A stretch of DNA of 5,453 nucleotides. Source: Gammaproteobacteria bacterium. Its GTDB lineage: Bacteria; Pseudomonadota; Gammaproteobacteria; Chromatiales; Chromatiaceae. Positions 1 to 4,375 of this stretch are shown piece by piece (the first letter of the stretch is position 1; each line of letters opens with the position of its first letter). A program made the position numbers and the translations under genes. The DNA lies in assembly GCA_019136395.1 (NCBI GenBank), contig JAGVUH010000169.1, forward strand, positions 1 to 5,453, in the 5' to 3' direction. A model generated the notes under the pieces. The model searched no databases. It had not been told where the DNA came from and saw only the letters and a program-made list of their open reading frames with translations.

Positions 1-80
1 AACGTGAGGGGTGCGAATTCGATGCGTACCGGTCCACGGATGCCTTTGAAGTTTTCCAGAGTAAGGGCCTTGAGGATCAT
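1..80 (-). CDS. RecF/SMC/OLD-like AAA ATPase, N-terminal part (runs off left edge)
   Basis: Only the first 26 codons are inside the window. The visible protein starts MILKALTLENFKGIRGP and continues with a VRIEFAPLT stretch. This is the usual first beta-strand pattern of AAA_15/OLD/RecF-type ATPases, in which LxLxNFKGI is followed within about 15 residues by the strand leading into Walker A; the Walker A itself lies outside. The ATG at 80-78 is supported by an AAGGAA ribosome binding site at about 93-88 with suitable spacing. The gene begins 79 bases behind the CARF regulator's stop codon on the same strand, and a sigma-54 promoter lies between them, so its expression is probably induced by that regulator. 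Such ATPases occur in many defence systems, often with a TOPRIM or other nuclease domain, but no C-terminal domain can be seen here. The family call rests on a short stretch; the reading frame and start are well supported. Confidence 0.72.
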   Translation of the reverse strand, partial: MILKALTLENFKGIRGPVRIEFAPLT

Positions 81-95
81 TGAAAGTTTCCTTAA

Positions 96-108
96 CCGAC
101 TTTGTCGG
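96..108 (-). other. Small hairpin in the ATPase gene leader
   Basis: CCGAC-AAA-GTCGG on the minus strand forms a five-base-pair stem with a three-base loop. It sits between the predicted transcription start (about 133) and the ribosome binding site (about 93-88). It ends two to three bases before the AAGGAA, so it could affect ribosome access or mRNA stability. No T-tract follows, so it is not a terminator. The stem is short and could be chance. Confidence 0.35.
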
Positions 109-143
109 GATATGGGAATGACGTTGCGCTTGAGTCAGGCTTA

Positions 144-159
144 AGCAGATACCGTGCCA
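144..159 (-). promoter_or_regulatory. Sigma-54 (-24/-12) promoter for the ATPase gene
   Basis: The minus strand reads TGGCACGGTATCTGCT. Compared with the sigma-54 consensus TGGCACG-N4-TTGCW, every specified base matches except one (C for the first T of the -12 box). The GG of -24 and the GC of -12 have the exact 12-base spacing required. It starts on the base after the stop codon of the regulator gene. Transcription would begin near 133, giving a leader of about 50 bases before the ATG at 80. The regulator upstream is itself a sigma-54 activator with the GAFTGA loop, which makes this a functional match and not just a sequence match. Enhancer sites for the activator would then lie inside the 3' end of its own gene; I could not identify them. 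Confidence 0.82.
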
Positions 160-1674
160 TCATAGTTCAACACCATGTTTCCTGAGCCAGTTGGTCAGCG
201 TGGTGGGATTCCCGAAGCCAAGCAACTTCGCAGCTCTGGTCTTGTTGCCGCCTGTGTGCTGCACGGCCTGTTCCAGGTAGTATCGCGCCACTTGATCAAT
301 AGTGTTTTTTAGATCAATGCCCTGGCGTATATCCTGGGCTAGGGGCGATGCCGGCTGGTTGTTCTTCTTGGGACAGGGGAGTAAGGCATCGTGAACGTCC
401 TGTTGGTCGATGAGGCTGCCTGGCGTCCAGACTGCGGCCCGGCGCAGCGTGTTGAGCATTTCACGTACATTACCGGGCCAGGGGTGCTCCAGCAAAAGAT
501 TTCTTGCTGAAACCGAAAATATCTTTGACTCGAAGCCGGGTTCCCCGGTGCTCTCCCGGTTTACTTGATCGAGGAGGCGATCAAGTAGGAGGGCTACGTC
601 GCCTTCCCGGTCCCGAACGGGGGGCAAGGTAATGACTGCCACCGCGAGACGGTAAAACAGATCATCCCGGAACCGTCCCTCAGCCGCCTCTTGGGCGAGG
701 CTGCGGTTGGTGGCCGCGATCACGCGGACATCGACGCTGATCGCCCGGGTGGCGCCGACCCGGGTGATTTCTCCTTCCTGCAACGCGCGCAGAAACCTGA
801 CCTGGGCCGGTTGTGGCAACTCACCGACTTCATCCAGAAATAAAGTGCCAGTGTTTGCGGCTTCGAAAACGCCCTTACGAGCGGTGACGGCGCCGGTGAA
901 GGCACCTTTTTCGTGCCCGAACAACTCAGCTTCGATCAACGCTGGGGAGATTGCCCCACAGTTTAGGGTGACCAGGGGCCGGTCCCGCCTAGGACTTGCC
1001 TGGTGAATGGCACGCGCGAACAGTTCCTTGCCAGTTCCTGATTCCCCTTCGATCAGAACCGGGATGGATCGAAGGGCGATTCGGCGGGCACGGACCACAA
1101 CGCGTTGCATCACGGGACTCTGGTGGACGATGTCCTCAAAGGCGGGGGCGGCCGGCGGTAGGCCGGCGGCTAGGCGTGCGAGGTCGACATCCGGCCGACG
1201 CAGCAGATCTGGGATGAAGTCCGCTGCAATCTGGAAGGGGACCGAGACGGTGCGCACGCCATGCTGGATGGAGGACTCGATCAGTTCAGCGGGAAAACGC
1301 GTTTTGGCCAGGATGATCCACACGGCGGCCATGGCGGGCGTGCCTGGGCTCAGGTGGAAGGTCAGGCCCCCATCTTTGTCGCGGATCTGTTCTGATACGC
1401 TCGCCGCCAGGGCCCGGGCATGCCGATAAATAGCATCGAAGTCCGTGGGGCTGGGTAGAGTGACCTGATGCGGACTGATTTCACAATCTGTTCGGGACCT
1501 TAGCCAGTTTAGGTAGTCATCAACTTGGGCCGTGGCGTAGTCGCAGAGGAGTTCGAGGCGGCAAAAGCGCCCAGTGTGCAGGGCTTGGGCGATAGGGCCG
1601 ATACCAACTTGGTCGCTTTCATTTACTGCACGCAAATCAGTGCGTCCGAGCCAGCAAAGCAAAATATTGTTCAT
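160..1674 (-). CDS. CARF-domain sigma-54-dependent transcriptional activator, RtcR-type
   Basis: This 504-residue protein is a bacterial enhancer-binding protein. Residues 1-170 form an N-terminal sensor that resembles the CARF domain of RtcR. It opens with a hydrophobic strand and GRTDL (residues 4-14), and has the nucleotide-pocket type motif [13 protein letters not shown] at 107-119. There is no response-receiver aspartate pattern or PAS/GAF signature. The AAA+ domain has Walker A GESGTGKE at 210-217, the sigma-54 contact loop GAFTGA at 257-262, Walker B GTLFLDE at 276-282, arginine-finger region [10 protein letters not shown] at 334-343 and sensor II WPGNVRE at 399-405. Residues 475-502 form a Fis-type helix-turn-helix ([12 protein letters not shown]). 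All catalytic motifs look intact. CARF domains bind cyclic or linear oligonucleotides or RNA ends, so the ligand here is probably of that kind, but which one is unknown. The ATG fits the start of the CARF fold but has no Shine-Dalgarno at normal spacing (ACCCCC precedes it). It is not rtcR in context, since no rtcBA genes are visible. Confidence 0.93.
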   Translation of the reverse strand: MNNILLCWLGRTDLRAVNESDQVGIGPIAQALHTGRFCRLELLCDYATAQVDDYLNWLRSRTDCEISPHQVTLPSPTDFDAIYRHARALAASVSEQIRDKDGGLTFHLSPGTPAMAAVWIILAKTRFPAELIESSIQHGVRTVSVPFQIAADFIPDLLRRPDVDLARLAAGLPPAAPAFEDIVHQSPVMQRVVVRARRIALRSIPVLIEGESGTGKELFARAIHQASPRRDRPLVTLNCGAISPALIEAELFGHEKGAFTGAVTARKGVFEAANTGTLFLDEVGELPQPAQVRFLRALQEGEITRVGATRAISVDVRVIAATNRSLAQEAAEGRFRDDLFYRLAVAVITLPPVRDREGDVALLLDRLLDQVNRESTGEPGFESKIFSVSARNLLLEHPWPGNVREMLNTLRRAAVWTPGSLIDQQDVHDALLPCPKKNNQPASPLAQDIRQGIDLKNTIDQVARYYLEQAVQHTGGNKTRAAKLLGFGNPTTLTNWLRKHGVEL

Positions 1675-1682
1675 GGGGGTGG

Positions 1683-2113
1683 ATGATACCCTTCGCGAAT
1701 GGGGGCGAGCAGTACCGTCGGGACAGTTCCGGTGAGTCGCAGGCGGTCATGCTTACCGATGACTCCTTCCCTGGCTCCGATATCGAGCTGGTCAATGAGG
1801 CTACCGGGGAGGTGCTGGCGATCTCCCTCAAGGCCACCGCCAGCCCGGCCTGGATTGAGACCGCCCTAGTGCGCTATCCCGACATCCCCCTACTGACCAC
1901 TGACGAGGTGGCTGCTCACTTCGCCGGCGACACCCGGGTGGCGGGGACCGGTATCAGCAACGCCGAGCTGACGGAGGTCACGGAGGAAAACTTCGCCCAG
2001 TTGCTGGACAGCGCCACGCCGCCGGACCCAGGTGGGGTGGCGGCGGCGGAGGTTGCCGCCGGCACCCTGGCGACCCTCTGGCCCTTACCCTGGCCTATAT
2101 TCATTACACATCC
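1683..2113 (+). pseudogene. Fragment of an unrecognised protein, frameshifted in its Gly/Ala-rich tail
   Basis: The frame is open from 1683 to a stop at 2115-2117; Met23 at 1749 is another possible start. I do not recognise a named family. The middle (residues 33-110) has the composition of a real folded domain, including IELVNEATGEVLAISLKA, YPDIPLLTTDEVAAHF and ELTEVTEENFAQLLD. It is followed by a glycine/alanine-rich stretch (117-129) that looks like the start of a membrane or glycine-zipper helix. At about 2085 the frame breaks: frame 1683 gives WPLPWPIF, whereas adding one base after CCCTT would give WPFTLAYIHY, a much more natural hydrophobic segment. I therefore infer a one-base deletion. 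The N-terminus begins abruptly nine bases from the divergent CARF gene's start, and the C-terminus runs into PIN-toxin sequence, so both ends appear lost. Probably non-functional. Confidence 0.55.
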
Positions 2114-2373
2114 CTAGCGGAGACCGCCCCGCTGACCCGGGAGGCGTTGCCGTTGCAGCAGGCATACCTGAGAGCCGGCGTGGTAACGGCCAAATCTTGC
2201 ATGTAGCGACCGCCACGGTTGCTGGCTGCGCGTTGATCGTGAGTTGGAATTTCAAGCACATCGATCATTTCGACAAGATACCCAAGTACAACGCCGTCAA
2301 TACCCTGGAGGGTTATGGCCCGATCGGCATTTTTTCACCCCTGGAGGTCATTAGTTATGACAGCGAAACCTGA
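2114..2373 (+). pseudogene. PIN-domain toxin remnant, C-terminal half, frame-broken
   Basis: Two reading frames together give the C-terminal half of a PIN-domain ribonuclease of the VapC-like superfamily. The frame starting at about 2114 gives LPLQQAYLRAGVVTAKS and stops at 2204-2206. The frame from 2200 to the TGA at 2371-2373 gives HVATATVAGCALIVSWNF, then NAVNTLEGYGPIGIFSP and LEVISYDSET. In intact members the segment between these parts is roughly AKSxxDAxHVA, where the Asp belongs to the acidic active site. Here it is missing, which fits a deletion of about 13 bases near 2198-2200. The N-terminal half, with the first catalytic Asp, is also absent and is replaced by the unrelated fragment upstream. 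The ribonuclease is therefore dead unless the breaks are sequencing errors. The following small gene overlaps its stop, as expected for its partner. Confidence 0.72.
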
Positions 2374-2575
2374 GCCTGAGTGCGTGCGCCCCAAGCGGCG
2401 TGGGGCAGAACATGTCGCCCGTCTGATCGAGCGCATGACCCTGGAGGAACAACTGCAATTCTGGCGCAATCGTACCGAGGCACTGCGTCAAAGACAGGTG
2501 GAGCAAAGGCAAATGAGGAATTCGGGAGATCCACGAATTGAGGCAAGGAGATCCAATTACCCGCCCGGCCCATGA
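2357..2575 (+). CDS. Small charged protein, putative antitoxin partner of the PIN toxin
   Basis: This 72-residue protein has an ATG at 2357 backed by GGAGG at 2343-2347 with nine bases of spacing, and it overlaps the PIN stop by 17 bases. Intact PIN toxins of this subfamily often have a second small gene in this position, encoding a 70-90 residue protein with an N-terminal x-C-V-x-x-K-type motif; here ECVRPKRRGAEHV (residues 8-20). Residues 20-52 are a strongly charged, probably helical segment (MTLEEQLQFWRNRTEALRQR) that may bind the toxin. The tail from about residue 53 is basic and proline-rich and looks atypical, so the natural C-terminus may have been altered. Since its toxin is broken, this would be an orphan antitoxin. 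The functional call is inference from position and length; the gene itself is well supported. Confidence 0.65.
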   Translation: MTAKPEPECVRPKRRGAEHVARLIERMTLEEQLQFWRNRTEALRQRQVEQRQMRNSGDPRIEARRSNYPPGP

Positions 2576-2584
2576 AGCCGGGCG
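2562..2584 (+). other. GC-rich hairpin over the stop codon of the small gene
   Basis: CGCCCGGC (2562-2569) and GCCGGGCG (2577-2584) form a perfect eight-base-pair stem with a seven-base loop that holds the TGA stop of the preceding gene. No run of T follows, so it is not a standard Rho-independent terminator. It may protect the mRNA end or simply be a GC-rich coincidence. Confidence 0.4.
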
Positions 2585-2711
2585 CGGGGTGGGTTGTCAT
2601 CAGGCATCCACTCCAATAGGCGTCGGTAATTTGCCCTTTCGGAGAAGTATCAGATATCCGGTCACGACCTATTCGCCTTGACCACACGTGTCATGAAGCA
2701 TGTCCAGGTCT

Positions 2712-2801
2712 TTACTGCGAAATGATGATGCCGACGGCTAACCCCCGCTCAACACGCAACTCTCCGGGGCCGGCCGCCTTGTCCGCGAATAGACCGATGT
2801 T
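2712..2801 (-). pseudogene. Possible C-terminal gene remnant
   Basis: On the minus strand, directly behind the stop of the 72-residue gene but in another frame, an open stretch reads NIGLFADKAAGPGELRVERG followed by LAVGIIISQ and a TAA stop at 2714-2712. The alternation of charged and hydrophobic residues looks like a real protein C-terminus, but there is no start codon or ribosome site of its own and I do not recognise a family. It may be the decayed end of a former gene. The rest of 2576-2800 shows no gene I can support. Confidence 0.2.
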
Positions 2802-3019
2802 TATGCTAAGTATCCAGCCATGAGCCCGCCCACGGGATCAGGTAGGAAGACGACCTTGGCCGCCTGGTCGGAAATCAGGGTGCAGCAAACCCGGCCATCA
2901 AGAGTAGGGTCTTCGGTCTCGACGGATACGTCGTGCCGTCGCATCACCTCCAAGACATCCGCCAGTGGCAGCCTGCCCTCAAAATCGCGCTCCTGAGGGT
3001 CCTTAGGCGGCAGCCGCAT
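2801..3019 (-). CDS. Hypothetical 72-residue protein, last gene of a minus-strand mini-operon
   Basis: I chose the ATG at 3019, which gives MRLPPKDPQERDFEGRLPLA and overlaps the HicB-like gene's stop by 17 bases, the usual style of translational coupling. A longer version from 3058 adds 13 residues that lie wholly inside the upstream gene. An AAGGAG lies about 13 bases before the 3019 ATG, rather far. No named family is recognised. The protein has a proline-rich start, a helix (ADVLEVMRRHDVSVE, residues 20-34), a strand-like CCTLIS at 45-50 and VVFLPDPVGGLMAGYLA at the end. By size and pairing with a HicB-like gene it could take the place of a HicA-type toxin, but the HicA signature (glycine-xx-H near the N-terminus) is absent. 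The end at GYLA is abrupt, so the C-terminus may be truncated. Confidence 0.6.
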   Translation of the reverse strand: MRLPPKDPQERDFEGRLPLADVLEVMRRHDVSVETEDPTLDGRVCCTLISDQAAKVVFLPDPVGGLMAGYLA

Positions 3020-3389
3020 GGCCTTGATGGCGCTCCTTGAGATAGACGATACGCGCAAACGGCAGTTGATTCAGGGCGTCTATGTCATCTCCCAGTTCAT
3101 GGGTGGTGATGATGCCAAGATTAAAGGCTTGTTTGGCCTTCAACGGCTTCCACACCGACTCCGGGGCAAAGTGGAGCAGTCGGTCGATGGTGGCATGCCG
3201 CTTCAGGTGCAGATGGACGGTCCTGGCGAGACCCAGTTCAAAGTAGCGCTGAGCATCCTCCAGCGAGGAACCGCTGGCCGCGTAGTCGATCTCGACGCCT
3301 TGGGCTAGCCACTCACCGTCTTTTTCAAAGATCAGGACGCGCAGATCGCCAAAGGCCACTAAGTGGCCGTCCATCTTGGTTGCTGGCAT
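3003..3389 (-). CDS. HicB-like small protein (128 residues), start possibly shifted
   Basis: Residues 16-62 follow the partial RNase-H-like fold pattern of HicB-type antitoxins: LRVLIFEKDGEWLAQGVEID, then YAASGSSLEDAQRYFELGLA, a strand-strand-helix unit with the typical charged helix. Residues 66-120 (with FAPESVW and LPFARIVYL) are not part of the classical HicB fold and point to a distinct HicB-like family. The upstream small frame ends in ATGA, and that ATG (3408) has an ideal GAGGAG five bases before it, but it is one base out of frame with this protein. In the correct frame the first usable ATG is 3389, which has no good ribosome site and has a TGA just upstream. Either one extra base lies between 3408 and 3389, or initiation depends on coupling. 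DNA-binding or antitoxin function is inference. Confidence 0.7.
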   Translation of the reverse strand: MPATKMDGHLVAFGDLRVLIFEKDGEWLAQGVEIDYAASGSSLEDAQRYFELGLARTVHLHLKRHATIDRLLHFAPESVWKPLKAKQAFNLGIITTHELGDDIDALNQLPFARIVYLKERHQGHAAAA

Positions 3390-3404
3390 GTAACGCCATG
3401 GCGC

Positions 3405-3584
3405 TCATGGGGTCTCCTCGTAACCATGTTTTGATTTTGTTGAATCGGCAAAAACCTGCCGCATGTCCGCGCCGATGCGGTCGAAATCTGCCCTGAGCCG
3501 CTCGGCAGCGGTAGGAGATGCAATGAGCCGCTCCTCCCGTGGGGAGGGGGCAATGTCCAATACGCTCCCCACGCCTTGTAACAA
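3405..3584 (-). CDS. Small protein of about 59 residues heading the minus-strand operon
   Basis: An open frame from the TAA at 3599-3597 to the TGA at 3407-3405 encodes (ALL)QGVGSVLDIAPSPREE followed by RLIASPTAAERLRADFDRIG and a charged tail. It looks like a genuine small protein: a hydrophobic start, a proline-containing link, then an amphipathic helix rich in Arg, Asp and Ala. There is no ATG at its head. I use the TTG at 3584-3582, preceded by a weak AAAGA; an ATC two codons' context earlier (3593), giving (x)KALLQGVG, looks like where an ATG could once have been. Its stop overlaps the next ATG as ATGA, and its last codons carry that gene's GAGGAG ribosome site. These features strongly suggest real translation. 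Size and position fit an antitoxin or DNA-binding operon leader gene, but no HTH is visible. Confidence 0.5.
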   Translation of the reverse strand: MLQGVGSVLDIAPSPREERLIASPTAAERLRADFDRIGADMRQVFADSTKSKHGYEETP

Positions 3585-3587
3585 GGC
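3573..3587. promoter_or_regulatory. 15-bp perfect palindrome at the 5' end of the minus-strand operon
   Basis: GCCTTGT-A-ACAAGGC is a perfect inverted repeat with a one-base centre. It covers the proposed TTG start of the first operon gene. It could be an autoregulatory operator, as is common for antitoxin-led operons. On the plus strand it is followed by TTTGATTCTTT and resembles a terminator, but no plus-strand gene ends before it. Confidence 0.45.
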
Positions 3588-3596
3588 TTTGATTCT

Positions 3597-4024
3597 TTAA
3601 GTCATGACGGCGAAAGATCGCTTAGTTAGCGTCTACGGTTTCCTCTCGACCACAAGGATAAGGTTAGCAGAGTCCACGGACAAGGCGTCCAGGCGCCCTG
3701 CTCACTCTCTTGAGCGTTGGCTGACGTCCAAGGTCTTCCCGTCCAACCGCGCCGCTACCGCTCACGCGCATTCTTAACCGACGTTAATTTCGCCCCTTCC
3801 GCGCGCGCGCCATGCTGGCGGCATGAAGCCTCGCGCCCCCTTTGCCGCCCTTTCCCTGCCCCTTTCACCGTCCCCCTGCGCGCCATGGGCGGCATCTGGG
3901 ACGAGACCCAGGCGCTGTTTGGTTATCAGTGGGACACCATCCGCCACAATCTGTCCTGGGCAAACCTGAGCCCCGTCCTGTCGCGCTTCGGCCCTATCCT
4001 TATAAGTGGTTGGCCGTCCAGCAC
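3597..4024. other. 428-bp stretch without a supportable gene
   Basis: This stretch separates the minus-strand operon from the toxin-antitoxin module. It should hold the promoter of the minus-strand operon, but I see no convincing -35/-10 pair. A plus-strand open frame crosses it, mostly arginine/proline-rich and shadow-like up to about 3884. From the ATG at 3885 the composition becomes protein-like (MGGIWDETQALFGYQWDTIR, then HNLSWANLSPVLSRFGP). Adding one base at about 3996 would continue it as YPYKWLAVQHLAGNTP with a stop at 4042-4044. That may be a decayed gene remnant; I do not recognise it. Confidence 0.4.
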
Positions 4025-4054
4025 TTGGCAGGTAATACGCCTTAGGCGTATATT
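4025..4054 (+). promoter_or_regulatory. Sigma-70-type promoter of the toxin-antitoxin module
   Basis: TTGGCA at 4025-4030 (one mismatch to TTGACA) and TATATT at 4049-4054 (one mismatch to TATAAT) are separated by 18 bases. Transcription would start at about 4061, essentially on the A of the toxin ATG. No Shine-Dalgarno is visible before that ATG, so the toxin mRNA is probably leaderless. Confidence 0.65.
4035..4051. promoter_or_regulatory. 17-bp palindromic operator in the toxin-antitoxin promoter
   Basis: ATACGCCT-T-AGGCGTAT is a perfect inverted repeat that fills the promoter spacer and touches the -10 box. A dimeric helix-turn-helix antitoxin bound here would block RNA polymerase. The second gene of the module encodes such a protein, so negative autoregulation is the natural interpretation. 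Confidence 0.75.
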
Positions 4055-4060
4055 ATCGCC

Positions 4061-4375
4061 ATGTGTACCTTTGGCGAATCGGCCGCCTTCGAACGGCATC
4101 GTCCAGCGTACCTGGACGATGATGAGTACGCTGAGTTTCAGCAGTTTATGATTCAGAACCCCACAGTTGGCGCTGTCGTGCCCGGCTCCGGAGGCGTTCG
4201 CAAGGTTCGTTGGTCGCGACCAGGCATGGGAAAGAGAGGCGGGTTAAGAGTGATCTATTACGTTCACTCGTCTCCGGAAGTGATCTGGCTGTTGACCTTG
4301 TACGCCAAGGCGAAACTCGACAATGTGCCAGGCCAGATACTGAAGCAGTTGTTGGAGGCATTCCAAGATGGCTAA
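4061..4375 (+). CDS. RelE/HigB-type toxin (mRNA interferase family)
   Basis: This 104-residue protein has the usual length and signature of the HigB2-like branch of the RelE/ParE superfamily. VVPGSGGVRKVRW (39-51) is followed by GMGKRGGLRVIYYV (55-68), the basic strand-loop-strand core that carries the RNA-contacting Arg and Lys residues. VIWLLTLYAKAKLDNV (74-89) is the last core strand with the conserved YAK. Family members cleave mRNA at the ribosome and cause reversible growth arrest. The gene comes before its antitoxin, the order typical of HigBA modules, and overlaps it by eight bases (ATGGCTAA). The ATG at 4061 lies at the predicted transcription start and lacks a ribosome site. All core motifs seem intact, so the toxin is probably active. 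Confidence 0.9.
   Translation: MCTFGESAAFERHRPAYLDDDEYAEFQQFMIQNPTVGAVVPGSGGVRKVRWSRPGMGKRGGLRVIYYVHSSPEVIWLLTLYAKAKLDNVPGQILKQLLEAFQDG

Noticed and set aside
256..264. GTGCTGCAC palindrome about 120 bases upstream of the predicted sigma-54 start, as an enhancer site
   Set aside because: Arms of only four bases occur often by chance, and it is not repeated nearby as paired enhancer sites usually are.
707..1429. Several plus-strand open frames inside the regulator gene
   Set aside because: They are shadows of the strongly supported minus-strand gene, rich in Arg/Ala/Ser, without ribosome sites or recognisable motifs.
1683..1688. TATCAT on the minus strand as a -10 box for the regulator
   Set aside because: No acceptable -35 lies at 16-19 bases, and the start would fall almost on the ATG; not strong enough to call.
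2355..2687. 110-residue minus-strand open frame
   Set aside because: It runs antisense to the small antitoxin-like gene with its good ribosome site, and its composition is shadow-like.
3018..3308. 96-residue plus-strand open frame
   Set aside because: It is antisense to the HicB-like gene, with no ribosome site or family pattern.
3573..3600. Plus-strand Rho-independent terminator (hairpin plus TTTGATTCTTT)
   Set aside because: No plus-strand gene ends upstream of it, and the T-run is interrupted; an operator for the minus-strand operon fits better.
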